Below, in pieces: positions 1 through 7,251 of a stretch of 19,080 nucleotides of DNA. A program made the position numbers and the translations under genes. Source of the stretch: B25-G16 sp964549945 (GTDB lineage Bacteria > Desulfobacterota > DSM-4660 > Desulfatiglandales > B25-G16); NCBI GenBank assembly GCA_964549945.1, contig CAZJXD010000099.1, forward strand, positions 1-19,080, given 5' to 3'. The notes beneath the pieces are model-generated. The model saw only the letters and a list, made by a program, of their open reading frames with translations. It searched no databases and was not told the DNA's origin. Within the stretch, counting starts at the first letter, position 1; every line of letters starts with the position of its first letter.

Positions 1-48
1 CTCTTTTATGGCATCGATGATCTCTTTGTAGGGGGTTACGGTCTCCAC
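1..48 (-). CDS. Start of a gene running off the left edge, possibly an HdrC/BamD-like Fe-S subunit
   Basis: Only 16 codons are visible, beginning at a GTG and reading VETVTPYKEIIDAIKE to the window edge. The GTG lies 13 bases after an AGAGG that could be its ribosome binding site. The gene follows bamC on the same strand, so it should be the next gene of the benzoyl-CoA reductase cluster. The short 'YKEIIDAIKE' helix resembles the N-terminus of heterodisulfide-reductase-type Fe-S proteins, which usually follow it with a CxxCGxC motif, but that motif would lie outside the window. An ATG at 61 in another frame overlaps the AGAGG and gives a basic, unlikely peptide. The identity is a guess from position and a few residues. 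Confidence 0.4.
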   Translation of the reverse strand, partial: METVTPYKEIIDAIKE

Positions 49-83
49 GGTCTTTGGTCATCCTCTTGTTTGGGCGTGAGGTG

Positions 84-632
84 TTAGGCCTTCTTTGACA
101 TTGACATTCGGGCAACGGCATCCATTATCTTGTCCAATCCATATTTGTCTGCCAATGATTCCAATCCTATCTCCAACTCTTCCAGCTTCTCTTCTTCTTC
201 CTCTTCTTCCCTTTCCTCGTAAATCAGGGCATCATTTATGCACCACTGAACACACAAAGGCTCTTCTAGGGGCGGATCGTCCTCGCACATATCGCATCTC
301 AGGGGGAGACCCGAATCGGGCTCCTTGAAAACATCCCTGGATGGGCAGGAAGCCCTGCAGAAGGCACACTCTTCGTATTCCTTTCCGTCAATCACATATT
401 TGTCTCTGCCCATACATTCGGCTGCAGTATACTCACCCGCGTATACAGGAACATATATGTCTCTTAGTGGATCACGAATCACCCGAATACGAGACCTCGC
501 CGGATTATTGCTGCTATATCTTGGCGTAGCGTGAAAGGCGGAGCAGACCAGCTCACAGGCCCGGCAACCATTGCATTTATCAACATCCACTTTTATTGTC
601 TTAATTATTTTCCTTTTTTTCTCACCCGCCAC
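84..632 (-). CDS. bamC: BamC-like electron-transfer subunit of class II benzoyl-CoA reductase
   Basis: A 182-residue ferredoxin-type protein expected to pass electrons to the tungsten subunit encoded just upstream. Visible cysteines are C20, C23, C26 and C30 (CxxCxxCxxxC), C73, then C89, C92 and C96, then C113, C116, C127 and C131. These twelve cysteines are enough for three [4Fe-4S] clusters, as known for BamC. Residues about 139-155 are a glutamate-rich stretch that probably forms an acidic helix or linker before a short C-terminal helix. There is no signal peptide, so it should be cytosolic. It starts two bases after the stop of bamB, which implies co-transcription and translational coupling. 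Similar 4Fe-4S subunits accompany other aldehyde:ferredoxin oxidoreductase family enzymes, so the BamC name rests mainly on its partner. Confidence 0.8.
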   Translation of the reverse strand: MAGEKKRKIIKTIKVDVDKCNGCRACELVCSAFHATPRYSSNNPARSRIRVIRDPLRDIYVPVYAGEYTAAECMGRDKYVIDGKEYEECAFCRASCPSRDVFKEPDSGLPLRCDMCEDDPPLEEPLCVQWCINDALIYEEREEEEEEEKLEELEIGLESLADKYGLDKIMDAVARMSMSKKA

Positions 633-634
633 GG

Positions 635-2644
635 CTACGCCTCCTTTTCTTTCTCAGCCGAGGTCTCTTTGGAGGGTGTACCTCCATTATCTGAATAAAT
701 ACCTCCCTTCTCGAAGTCTTCGCTCACGCAATCCAAAGACAGTTCGTGTAACGTCTCTTTCGTGGGAATACCCTGATTATTCCACCCCTTAAATTTGTAA
801 TACTCATCTAAGAGCTTTTCTTCGAGCTCGGGAAACCTTCTCTTCCAATGATCCTCAGGCGGCTTCTCATCAGCTCTTCTCAAGCCTCTTCTCACATTAA
901 TGGCCCTCAGTAAGGTGCGGTTCCTCGTGATTATTTTCCATAATTCATCTTTATCAATATCCATTCCTGTTGCTGATGATATAAAAGCGGGGTAATTGTG
1001 TATATGATAGGGAGGCTTCAGGGGAAATGATGACAAACCGGCGCATATTCCGAGGGTGTCATCAACATAATGCATCCTCTCCATCCAATCAACAATTTCA
1101 CAGGACATTTCAACAGTTGGGTAATAGGGATTTGAACGTTCTCCTCGCGGTTCCCAATCCAGCAAATATTGCTTAAACCTCTCATCGGGAACCTGGATCC
1201 AATCCCTTACAAACGATTCTCTCTCCTCCATGGTAAGAAAAGGCGCCTGAGGGAACTGTCCTTCAATCTGGGTAATGTTTGCCTTCTCGCCTGTAGCATA
1301 CATGAGGAAATAGATGGGATTCAGCATTCCAAGCTTGAGAGGCAGCTGCTCATGTTTCTTAATATTGTTATGAGCATATTCTTCTGCGCCCTTGCCAATC
1401 TGCTTGGCCGCCCAATACGTGCCATTGGCTAGAACATCTCCTATCCCTTCTCGTCTGACAATTTTGTCAAGCAGCCAGTAAAATCTCCCCTCGGTATCGG
1501 ACGGCATTCCCGGCATGTCCTGATCAGTCAAAATGCCGGCTTCATAAAGCTCAAGGGCAAAAGCCATAACTTGTGGGGTTGAAAATCCATCTACTCCATA
1601 ATCCGTAGCACGCTGAGCGATTTTAAAACCAAAATCAAGGTCTGAATAGGCCGCCATGGTATAGGTAAGTTTCGAGTAGCATTTCATCATGTAGGTTGAA
1701 ATTTCTGGGACTGAAATTATTGCCCCGCATTTCATGGGACAGTTATAGCAACTGATTAGCCGGGTCCGCACATTTTCTTGAGACTCTCTCCACTTCTCTT
1801 CGACTTCCTTGGTCCAAAAATCTTTTCTCCGAGTGCGGGCATTTCCCCACATGAAACTGGTGGTGTGCCAGAGCTCATCGTGAAGCTTCATCTCTTGTGG
1901 TGACCCAAGTCCGGCTAAAATAGGCGGTACCCCCTGAATTGGAGCTTCTTCTCGGGCTTTTATATATTGCAGCACCTCGTTGCACAGCCCTATAAATTCA
2001 TCAGGTCGGGCAATATTGACGTCCTTTGTCCCACGAACAGCTATCGCCTTTAACCCTTTGTCTCCCATAACGGCACCTATTCCCAGTCGGCTGGCACTGG
2101 ACCTGCCATGCTCAATGGAAGCCATATAGATCCTGTTTTCACCGGCCAGACCGATAGCGGCCACCTGGGCCTTCGGCTCCTTCAACTCCTGCAAAATGAG
2201 TTCTGCTGTTTCAATAGCGCCTTTACCCTGCAAATGAGAGGCATCACGTATTTCTACTTTGTCATTGTGTATCCACAGATAAACCAGATTGGGGGACCTG
2301 CCGCGAATGATCACTTTGTCATAACCGGCATACTTCAATTCCGGTGCCCAAAATCCCCCCATCATTGAATATCCCATTAACAAGGTCTGCGGAGAAAGGG
2401 CAGAAACAATGGTACGATTAGCACCGGGAGCAGGCGTGCCGCATAAAAGACCGGTGCTGAATATGAGTGGATTATCAGGAGAAAAGGGTTCAACTTCAGG
2501 GGGAACCCGATCCCACAATATCTTGGCGTTCGTACCCAGACCCCCCAGATGAAGTTCGGTTGATCTCGGGTCGGTTTCTGCCCTCTCAATGCTTCCCCGG
2601 GATAGATCAATTTCTAGATTAAACCCCGTCTCTGCGTACCTCAT
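635..2644 (-). CDS. bamB: BamB-like tungsten catalytic subunit of class II benzoyl-CoA reductase (AOR family)
   Basis: A 669-residue member of the aldehyde:ferredoxin oxidoreductase family. BamB reduces benzoyl-CoA to cyclohexa-1,5-diene-1-carboxyl-CoA at a bis-pyranopterin tungsten site, the key ring-attacking step of anaerobic aromatic degradation. The N-terminal part has the pterin-binding AOR fold (GGLGTNAKIL at 34-43). The [4Fe-4S] ligands appear as C299, C302 and C306 (CxxCxxxC), with C534 in a DTLGIC motif. E251, H255, H260 and C322 sit where I recall active-site and tungsten-ligand residues in Geobacter BamB; that numbering is from memory. Length is close to the roughly 650 residues of BamB. 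The start is supported by a GGGGAGG ribosome binding site three bases upstream. Other AOR-family acyl-CoA reductases, such as naphthoyl-CoA type enzymes, cannot be fully excluded. Its codons are less GC-rich at third positions than the operon further right. Confidence 0.82.
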   Translation of the reverse strand: MRYAETGFNLEIDLSRGSIERAETDPRSTELHLGGLGTNAKILWDRVPPEVEPFSPDNPLIFSTGLLCGTPAPGANRTIVSALSPQTLLMGYSMMGGFWAPELKYAGYDKVIIRGRSPNLVYLWIHNDKVEIRDASHLQGKGAIETAELILQELKEPKAQVAAIGLAGENRIYMASIEHGRSSASRLGIGAVMGDKGLKAIAVRGTKDVNIARPDEFIGLCNEVLQYIKAREEAPIQGVPPILAGLGSPQEMKLHDELWHTTSFMWGNARTRRKDFWTKEVEEKWRESQENVRTRLISCYNCPMKCGAIISVPEISTYMMKCYSKLTYTMAAYSDLDFGFKIAQRATDYGVDGFSTPQVMAFALELYEAGILTDQDMPGMPSDTEGRFYWLLDKIVRREGIGDVLANGTYWAAKQIGKGAEEYAHNNIKKHEQLPLKLGMLNPIYFLMYATGEKANITQIEGQFPQAPFLTMEERESFVRDWIQVPDERFKQYLLDWEPRGERSNPYYPTVEMSCEIVDWMERMHYVDDTLGICAGLSSFPLKPPYHIHNYPAFISSATGMDIDKDELWKIITRNRTLLRAINVRRGLRRADEKPPEDHWKRRFPELEEKLLDEYYKFKGWNNQGIPTKETLHELSLDCVSEDFEKGGIYSDNGGTPSKETSAEKEKEA

Positions 2645-2717
2645 TTTCCTCCCCTTCTCGATTACCTGAATCCGTGACCTGTCTTTTGATTAATCAGGGG
2701 TTGCGGGCACTTCACTC

Positions 2718-2745
2718 AAAAAGGCCTTTACCCGTCGGGCAAAGG
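2718..2745 (-). terminator. Intrinsic terminator after the GNAT gene
   Basis: On the minus strand a nine-base-pair stem (arms 2737-2745 and 2725-2733, one G-U pair) closes a three-base loop. It is followed two bases later by five T residues. It lies about 105 bases after the stop of the GNAT gene and before bamB, so it should separate the small two-gene unit from the benzoyl-CoA reductase genes. On the plus strand the stem has only a weak T-containing tail. Confidence 0.6.
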
Positions 2746-2852
2746 TTAAAATTGCGTACGTTGCCGAAGTCATTTTTCTATAATTCGATTCAGTTATCTC
2801 GCGTATCTTTTCCTATTTACTGCCAGGCTTCTCTTCTTCTTTAAAGAGATGC

Positions 2853-3290
2853 TCAATCGATTACCTTCTTTAGATTAATAAATTCACTCCTGTCAAACCC
2901 CAGTGATTTAAAAAAAGATAATAGATCGGTGGAGTCCCACCTCACTGACGTGAAAATATTCTTTATGCCTCTTTCCGTAATGACATCGAAGATTACCTTT
3001 GCCAGTCTTTTTCCTATGCCGCTTCCCATATACTTCGGCTCAACGCCGAAAACTCCGATCCAGGCGCTCTTTTCCAGGCCGAATCCACCATAGATGATAT
3101 AGGCGATCATGTACCCGACGACCTTCTCTTTATGCTCTGCAACAAAGCTGACCCTATCGTCCTTCTCCGCCTCCCGGGCAACGACGTTCCTGTACTCTTC
3201 AGTGCTCGGCTCTTTAGTAATCGCCTCCCTTATCCTGGCAATATCATCGGCATCACGTGCCTGTAATCTTCGTATTACTATTTTTTCCAA
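2853..3290 (-). CDS. GNAT family N-acetyltransferase
   Basis: The protein has the GNAT fold: a beta-alpha N-terminus (EKIVIRRLQARDADDIARI), a beta-strand motif near 'VSFVAEHKEKVVGYMIAYII' and the acetyl-CoA pyrophosphate loop 'VEPKYMGSGIGKRL' (KxxGxG in place of the common R/QxxGxG). The C-terminus ends in the usual 'FFKSLGF' motif. The substrate is unknown; RimI-like protein acetylation is one possibility. The reading frame is open up to an ATG at 3365, but that region overlaps the end of the DUF2080-like gene by 40 bases and its residues look like non-domain sequence. I therefore prefer the TTG at 3290 (145 residues), which follows a GGGG about ten bases upstream and places the family's first strand at the N-terminus. 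The fold is clear, the start is not. Confidence 0.8.
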   Translation of the reverse strand: MEKIVIRRLQARDADDIARIREAITKEPSTEEYRNVVAREAEKDDRVSFVAEHKEKVVGYMIAYIIYGGFGLEKSAWIGVFGVEPKYMGSGIGKRLAKVIFDVITERGIKNIFTSVRWDSTDLLSFFKSLGFDRSEFINLKKVID

Positions 3291-3325
3291 TCTCTTGTAC
3301 CCCTTACTTGCTTTTGCGCTTTTCG

Positions 3326-3502
3326 TTATTCCGTCCTGATGATCTTTACCTGTTTGCCTACCCAATCCGGCGGCAGATATATTCGCCCACTGTTACCGCT
3401 CAGCTTTACCTCTTTCTCGAGCATCTCCTCGCCGTAGATCTCGAACTTCACCTTTTTTGGCATCTCCTCCGCGGGAGAGGTATCTTTTATTTTTTCTTCC
3501 AT
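3326..3502 (-). CDS. Small DUF2080-like (transposon-associated) protein
   Basis: A 58-residue protein beginning MEEKIKDTSP and ending VKIIRTE. The second half, 'KLSGNSGRIYLPPDWVGKQV', matches the pattern I know from DUF2080, a short beta-rich family annotated as putative transposon-encoded protein, most common in archaea. The 'SGRIYLPPDWVGK' segment resembles AbrB-like swapped-hairpin DNA-binding folds, so DNA binding is possible. It sits 35 bases upstream of the preferred GNAT start on the same strand and behind a good promoter, so the two are probably one transcript. No transposase or inverted repeats are visible nearby. The start ATG has only a weak upstream site (GATACGGA). Family recognition is from memory of the motif. 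Confidence 0.65.
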   Translation of the reverse strand: MEEKIKDTSPAEEMPKKVKFEIYGEEMLEKEVKLSGNSGRIYLPPDWVGKQVKIIRTE

Positions 3503-3591
3503 TCCGTATCTTTGTTAAAGGTTATGTTGGTAACTGAATGGGATTTTCTTCGATCAGGGATCGAACAACACCCTTATGTGACTACAAATTA

Positions 3592-3620
3592 GCTATAATG
3601 TAACTACACTTCAATGTCAA
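3592..3620 (-). promoter_or_regulatory. Sigma70-like promoter for the DUF2080-GNAT pair
   Basis: On the minus strand a perfect TTGACA (3620-3615) is followed after 17 bases by TATAGC (3597-3592). Transcription would start near 3585, giving a leader of about 80 bases before the DUF2080-like gene. The -35 box abuts the palindrome at 3620-3635, so a protein bound there could block or aid polymerase. Confidence 0.55.
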
Positions 3621-3633
3621 TAGAAAATTTTCT
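3617..3633. promoter_or_regulatory. Candidate operator, copy 1 (palindromic core)
   Basis: The 17 bases TCAATAGAAAATTTTCT lie between the two divergent promoters. They include most of a perfect 16-base palindrome (ATAGAAAATTTTCTAT, 3620-3635). A copy with one mismatch is at 5146-5162 upstream of the crotonase. Palindromic sites of this size are typical for dimeric repressors; the binding protein is unknown. Confidence 0.4.
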
Positions 3634-3734
3634 ATCCTCACTTTACTCTCCTCCGGCTCCCACGAGGCGTGCCTGGAGAGCGAAGGTGCCGTTATTCATG
3701 ACGAGGTTTGCCCTTGGTCACGTGCCCTTTTAAC

Positions 3735-3763
3735 TTGACTAAAAATAGAAGAAAAAATATACC
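3735..3763 (+). promoter_or_regulatory. Sigma70-like promoter of the acyl-CoA operon
   Basis: TTGACT (3735-3740) and TATACC (3758-3763) are separated by exactly 17 bases of A-rich sequence. Transcription would start near 3770, leaving a leader of about 48 bases with an AAGGAG ribosome binding site at 3806-3811. Confidence 0.55.
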
Positions 3764-3817
3764 TATTTCAAAAAATCGATTGGATCTACTTCGGCGAACC
3801 TGAAAAAGGAGCTGCCT

Positions 3818-5101
3818 ATGGGGGATGTAGTTATCGTGGGAGGAGCGAGAACGCCTGTTGGGGCGTTTGGTGGATCGTTGCAGGGTACCTCGGTGGTTGC
3901 CCTGGGCGCAATAGTCCTGAAGGAGGCCTTGAAGAGACTCGGGCTGAGGCCTGTGGCTTCGGATGAACTTATGAGCTTTGAGCCGGATTCCCTCAAGGGC
4001 ACCGGCATGACGGAGCTGGAGAAGAATGTCTACGATTACCCCGACTCGCTCCATCCAATCCAGATCGATGAGGTGATCATGGGCAATGTGATAGGCGCCG
4101 GTCAGGGGCAAAACGTGGCCAGGCAGTCCACCATACATGCGGGCATCCCCAAGGAGGTGAACGCGTTTACGGTGAACAAGGTCTGCGCATCGGGCATGAA
4201 GGCCTTGGCCCTGTCTGCCCTCGCTATAAAAGAACGCGAAAAGGATACCATACTCGCAGGGGGCATGGAGAACATGAGCATGGCTCCTTATAGTCTGAAT
4301 ACCGCGAGGTGGGGCGCAAGGATGAACAACACCGAACTGGTTGACCTGATGGTCTTCGACGGGCTGTGGGAGATCTTCTATGGGTATCACATGGGGATAA
4401 CCGCTGAAAATATAGCGGAGAAATACGGGATATCCCGAATCGAACAGGATGAACTCGGTGCCATGAGCCATGCACGGGCAAGGAAGGCGATCGCCGATGG
4501 AACATTCGCGCAAGAGATAACACCCGTTGCAGTTCCCCAAAGAAAGGGCGAGCCACTGATGTTCGACACAGACGAAAGGCCTATGGAAACCAGCGTGGAA
4601 AAGATGGCGAAGCTGCGTCCCGCATTTAAAAAAGGCGGCACCGTGACTGCGGGCAACGCCTCAGGGATCAACGATGCCGCCGCTGCCCTGCTGCTGATGT
4701 CCGCTGAAAAGGCGAGGGACCTCGGTTTAAAACCAATAGTCAAGATCAAGGCCTATGCATCAGGCGCTATAGACCCGACATATATGGGCCTTGGCCCTGT
4801 TCCGGCGGTGAGAAAGCTACTCAAGGCCACGGGATTGAAGATAAGCGATTTCGGCCAGGTCGAGCTCAACGAGGCATTCGCCTCGCAAGCCATCGCATGC
4901 ATCAGGGAGTTAGGGCTTGATCTGGACAAGACCAACCTCCTGGGAAGCGGAATATCCATAGGTCACCCGATTGGCTGCACCGGGGCGAGAATCGTGTTAA
5001 CCCTGATGAACGAGATGGTGAGAAACGATGTGGGTCTAGGCCTTGCGACCCTCTGCATAGGCGGAGGCCAAGGCATGGCTATGGCCCTCGAAAGGGCATA
5101 A
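3818..5101 (+). CDS. Thiolase, acetyl-CoA C-acetyltransferase type
   Basis: A 427-residue thiolase, expected to cleave acetoacetyl-CoA (or another 3-ketoacyl-CoA) with CoA to acetyl-CoA. The nucleophile is Cys123 in VCASGMKAL. The other catalytic features are Asn351 (NEAFASQA), His383 (GHPIGCTGAR) and Cys413 (LCIGGGQG). It is about 35 residues longer than typical 392-residue thiolases; the extra part is residues about 45-82, between 'LGLRP' and 'IDEVIMGN'. AAGGAG six bases before the ATG supports the start. It is the first gene of the acyl-CoA block and would perform the last step of butyryl-CoA oxidation. The gap of 179 bases to the crotonase contains repeats and a possible operator, so the downstream genes may also have separate control. 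Confidence 0.92.
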   Translation: MGDVVIVGGARTPVGAFGGSLQGTSVVALGAIVLKEALKRLGLRPVASDELMSFEPDSLKGTGMTELEKNVYDYPDSLHPIQIDEVIMGNVIGAGQGQNVARQSTIHAGIPKEVNAFTVNKVCASGMKALALSALAIKEREKDTILAGGMENMSMAPYSLNTARWGARMNNTELVDLMVFDGLWEIFYGYHMGITAENIAEKYGISRIEQDELGAMSHARARKAIADGTFAQEITPVAVPQRKGEPLMFDTDERPMETSVEKMAKLRPAFKKGGTVTAGNASGINDAAAALLLMSAEKARDLGLKPIVKIKAYASGAIDPTYMGLGPVPAVRKLLKATGLKISDFGQVELNEAFASQAIACIRELGLDLDKTNLLGSGISIGHPIGCTGARIVLTLMNEMVRNDVGLGLATLCIGGGQGMAMALERA

Positions 5102-5104
5102 TTA

Positions 5105-5139
5105 TAATTTACGATTGATGATTTACGATTGATGATTGA
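5105..5139. repeat. Tandem 14-base repeat, two and a half copies
   Basis: Units TAATTTACGATTGA (5105-5118) and TGATTTACGATTGA (5119-5132) are followed by a partial third copy TGATTGA (5133-5139). It begins three bases after the thiolase stop codon. The unit is 11 of 14 identical to the reverse complement of the repeat at 11157-11184. Confidence 0.8.
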
Positions 5140-5145
5140 AAAAGA

Positions 5146-5162
5146 TCAATAGAAAATATTCT
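5146..5162. promoter_or_regulatory. Candidate operator, copy 2
   Basis: TCAATAGAAAATATTCT matches the site at 3617-3633 in 16 of 17 positions and keeps the AGAA-N4-TTCT inverted arms. It lies 119 bases upstream of the crotonase start, in an AT-rich stretch with no clear sigma70 promoter. A TTGACA at 5216-5221 has only a poor -10 partner (CACTAT after 18 bases). Confidence 0.4.
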
Positions 5163-5280
5163 CATTCTGTTAAATCTCCAGGGATATATTTGCGGAATTA
5201 GAACAATAATGAAAATTGACAATTGGAAAATGTAATCGCCACTATTCAATTGAAAATAGTAAATAAACAAGGAGCGAGCC

Positions 5281-6069
5281 ATGGCGTATGAAACTATTAT
5301 ATTTGAAATGGAGCAAGGTATTGCCATCATCAAGATTAACCGTCCCAAGGCCCTGAACGCCATCAACCCCACGGTGATAAAAGAGCTCACCGACGCCCTG
5401 GAGAAGATCAAGGTCGATACGTCCGTAAAGGCCCTGATACTCACTGGAGAGGGGGAAAAGGCCTTTGTCGCAGGGGCCGATATCGGGACAATGAGGGATT
5501 ATACCCCTCTGGAAGGTAAAAACTTCTCCAACCAGGGCCATGAGCTCCTCTTTCAACTGGAATCCCTCCCCATACCGGTCATCGCCTGTGTCAATGGCTT
5601 TGCCCTCGGGGGCGGATGTGAGTTGGCCATGGCGTGTGACTTCATCTATGCAGCCGATTCCGCTAAATTCGGGCAGCCCGAGATAAATTTGGGAATTATC
5701 CCGGGCTTCGGCGGGACCCAAAGGCTCTCGCGGCTCGTGGGAAAATCGATGGCCAAGGAACTCTGCATGACCGGGGTGATGATCAGCGCCCAGGAGGCCA
5801 AGGATATCGGGCTCGTGAACAAGGTGTTTCCAGCCGAAGCGCTCTGGGAGGAGACCCTCAAGGTGGCCAAGCTCCTGTCTACCAAGGGCAAGGTCTCGAT
5901 GAGGGCGGTGAAGGAGACCATCGATAGGGGCTACGACCAGGACCTGAGGACCGGGTGTCATATGGAATCAGAGGCCTTCGGGATATGCATGGCCTCTGCT
6001 GACGCCCGTGAGGGAATGGGTGCATTCCTCGAGAAGAGGGCAGCCATCTTTAAAGGAGAACTTCTCTAG
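5281..6069 (+). CDS. Enoyl-CoA hydratase (crotonase family)
   Basis: A 262-residue crotonase, the normal length of the family. It hydrates a trans-2-enoyl-CoA, most likely crotonyl-CoA, to the 3-hydroxyacyl-CoA in the cytosol. The oxyanion-hole segments are 'AGADIGTM' (about 65-71) and 'ALGGGCELAMACD' (108-120). Both catalytic glutamates of true hydratases are present: Glu114 in GGCELAMACD and Glu134 in GQPEINLGIIPGFGGTQRL. Many crotonase relatives that do other reactions lack one of them. AAGGAG six bases before ATG fixes the start. The gene ends 13 bases before the acyl-CoA dehydrogenase, whose product it would use as substrate. Confidence 0.93.
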   Translation: MAYETIIFEMEQGIAIIKINRPKALNAINPTVIKELTDALEKIKVDTSVKALILTGEGEKAFVAGADIGTMRDYTPLEGKNFSNQGHELLFQLESLPIPVIACVNGFALGGGCELAMACDFIYAADSAKFGQPEINLGIIPGFGGTQRLSRLVGKSMAKELCMTGVMISAQEAKDIGLVNKVFPAEALWEETLKVAKLLSTKGKVSMRAVKETIDRGYDQDLRTGCHMESEAFGICMASADAREGMGAFLEKRAAIFKGELL

Positions 6070-6082
6070 CCATGAGGGAGCC

Positions 6083-7234
6083 ATGGACTTTAAGCTGAAC
6101 ACCGAACAGGACTCCATCCAGAAGGCGGCGCGGGAGTTTGCCAAGGGGGAGTTCGATAAGGACATCGCCTTAGAGCACGAGAGGAACCACCGCTTTCCCG
6201 AAGCGATATGGAAGAAGGCCTGCGGTCTGGGATTTCTGGGGCTCCATTTTCCCGAGGCTTATGGCGGGCAGGACTACGGAATCCTGGAGAACGCCCTGGT
6301 GGTGGAGGAGTTCTGCCGTCGGGATTCGGGCATCGGCATCGCCTTGAGCATCGCCGACTTCTCCTCGGAGATCATCCTCAGGTTCGGCACCGAGGAGCAG
6401 AAGGAGCGCTATCTGATTCCTATTACCAAAGGGGAGTCGATCTCAAGCGGGGGATTTACCGAACCAGACCATGGAAGCGATATCACGGCTATGAACACCA
6501 CCGCGGTGCGGGAGGGAGAAGAGTATCGCATCAATGGGGTGAAGACCTTCATCACCAATGGCACCATAAGCAATTTCGCCCTGGTGCTCTGCCAAACCGA
6601 TCCCGAGGCAACGCCCACCTACCGGGGGCAGTCGGTGATCATCGTGGAGCGGGGCACCCCCGGGTACAGCACCTCGGATATCGGCGAGAAGATGGGCATC
6701 AAGATGAGCCCCACTGCGGAGCTCTCCTTCAACGAGGTGCGGGTCCCCTGCGCCAACCTCGTGGGAAAAGAAAACAGGGGCTTCTATCAGGTGCTGGAGT
6801 TCTTCGACGAGAGCAGGGTAGAGATCGCAGCCCAGGCGCTTGGGATTGCCCAAGGCGCCTTTGACCGTGCGCTTGCCTACACCAAGGAGCGCACTCAGTT
6901 CGGAAGAAAACTGGCACAGTTTCAGGTCACCCAACATAAGCTGGCCGACATGGTCACCAAGATCGAGACCGCCCGGCTCATCGTGTACAAGGCGGCCTGG
7001 AACTTCGGTCAGGGCAGCATCGACCCCAAGCTCACCTCCATTGCCAAGATGTACGCCGGCAGGGTGGCGGTTGAGGTAGCAGACGAAGCGATCCAGCTCC
7101 TCGGGGGCTACGGCTATATGCTGGAGTATGAGGTTGAACGCTTCTACCGGGATGCGAAGATCATGGAGATATACGAGGGTACCAGGGAGATACAGAAGAA
7201 CACCATTGCCAGCGCGATCCTGGGGAAACTATAA
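6083..7234 (+). CDS. Acyl-CoA dehydrogenase, short-chain (butyryl-CoA type)
   Basis: A 383-residue flavin (FAD) acyl-CoA dehydrogenase that would oxidise butyryl-CoA or a similar acyl-CoA to the 2-enoyl-CoA, passing electrons to an electron-transfer flavoprotein. Visible landmarks are the FAD and substrate loops 'GGFTEPDHGSDITAM' and 'INGVKTFITNG', the 'TQFGRKLAQFQ' segment, and the catalytic base Glu365 in 'MEIYEGTREIQ'. The frame is open to an upstream ATG at 6008, but that would overlap the crotonase by about 60 bases. The ATG at 6083 gives the standard N-terminus (MDFKLNTEQ) and has a GAGGGAG two bases upstream, a short spacing. It lies directly before the mutase, which fits oxidation of the mutase product. 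No etfAB genes are in the window. Confidence 0.92.
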   Translation: MDFKLNTEQDSIQKAAREFAKGEFDKDIALEHERNHRFPEAIWKKACGLGFLGLHFPEAYGGQDYGILENALVVEEFCRRDSGIGIALSIADFSSEIILRFGTEEQKERYLIPITKGESISSGGFTEPDHGSDITAMNTTAVREGEEYRINGVKTFITNGTISNFALVLCQTDPEATPTYRGQSVIIVERGTPGYSTSDIGEKMGIKMSPTAELSFNEVRVPCANLVGKENRGFYQVLEFFDESRVEIAAQALGIAQGAFDRALAYTKERTQFGRKLAQFQVTQHKLADMVTKIETARLIVYKAAWNFGQGSIDPKLTSIAKMYAGRVAVEVADEAIQLLGGYGYMLEYEVERFYRDAKIMEIYEGTREIQKNTIASAILGKL

Positions 7235-7251
7235 GCAGGCAGGGGGCTGCG

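Larger units (their letters stand above)
3503..3817. other. Divergent intergenic region between the GNAT/DUF2080 unit and the thiolase operon
   Basis: This 315-base gap holds no gene I can support. It contains a minus-strand promoter, a 16-base perfect palindrome, a small inverted repeat at 3661-3671 (CACG-AGG-CGTG) and a plus-strand promoter ahead of the thiolase. A plus-strand TATAAT at 3594-3599 lacks a convincing -35 box. Confidence 0.7.

Noticed and set aside
3291..3365. N-terminal extension of the GNAT protein to the ATG at 3365
   Set aside because: It overlaps the DUF2080-like gene by 40 bases, adds 25 residues without domain character, and a TTG start fits the family N-terminus.
3594..3599. 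Perfect TATAAT on the plus strand as the operon promoter
   Set aside because: No -35-like sequence lies 16-18 bases upstream and it would give a leader of over 200 bases. The pair at 3735-3763 fits better; the TATAAT overlaps the minus-strand -10.
3692..4540. A 282-codon open frame on the minus strand over the thiolase
   Set aside because: It overlaps the operon promoter and the thiolase gene, which has intact catalytic motifs, and its peptide has no domain character.
5105..5139. CRISPR array or phage attachment site
   Set aside because: The repeat units are only 14 bases with no spacers, no cas genes are present, and there is no integrase or tRNA nearby.
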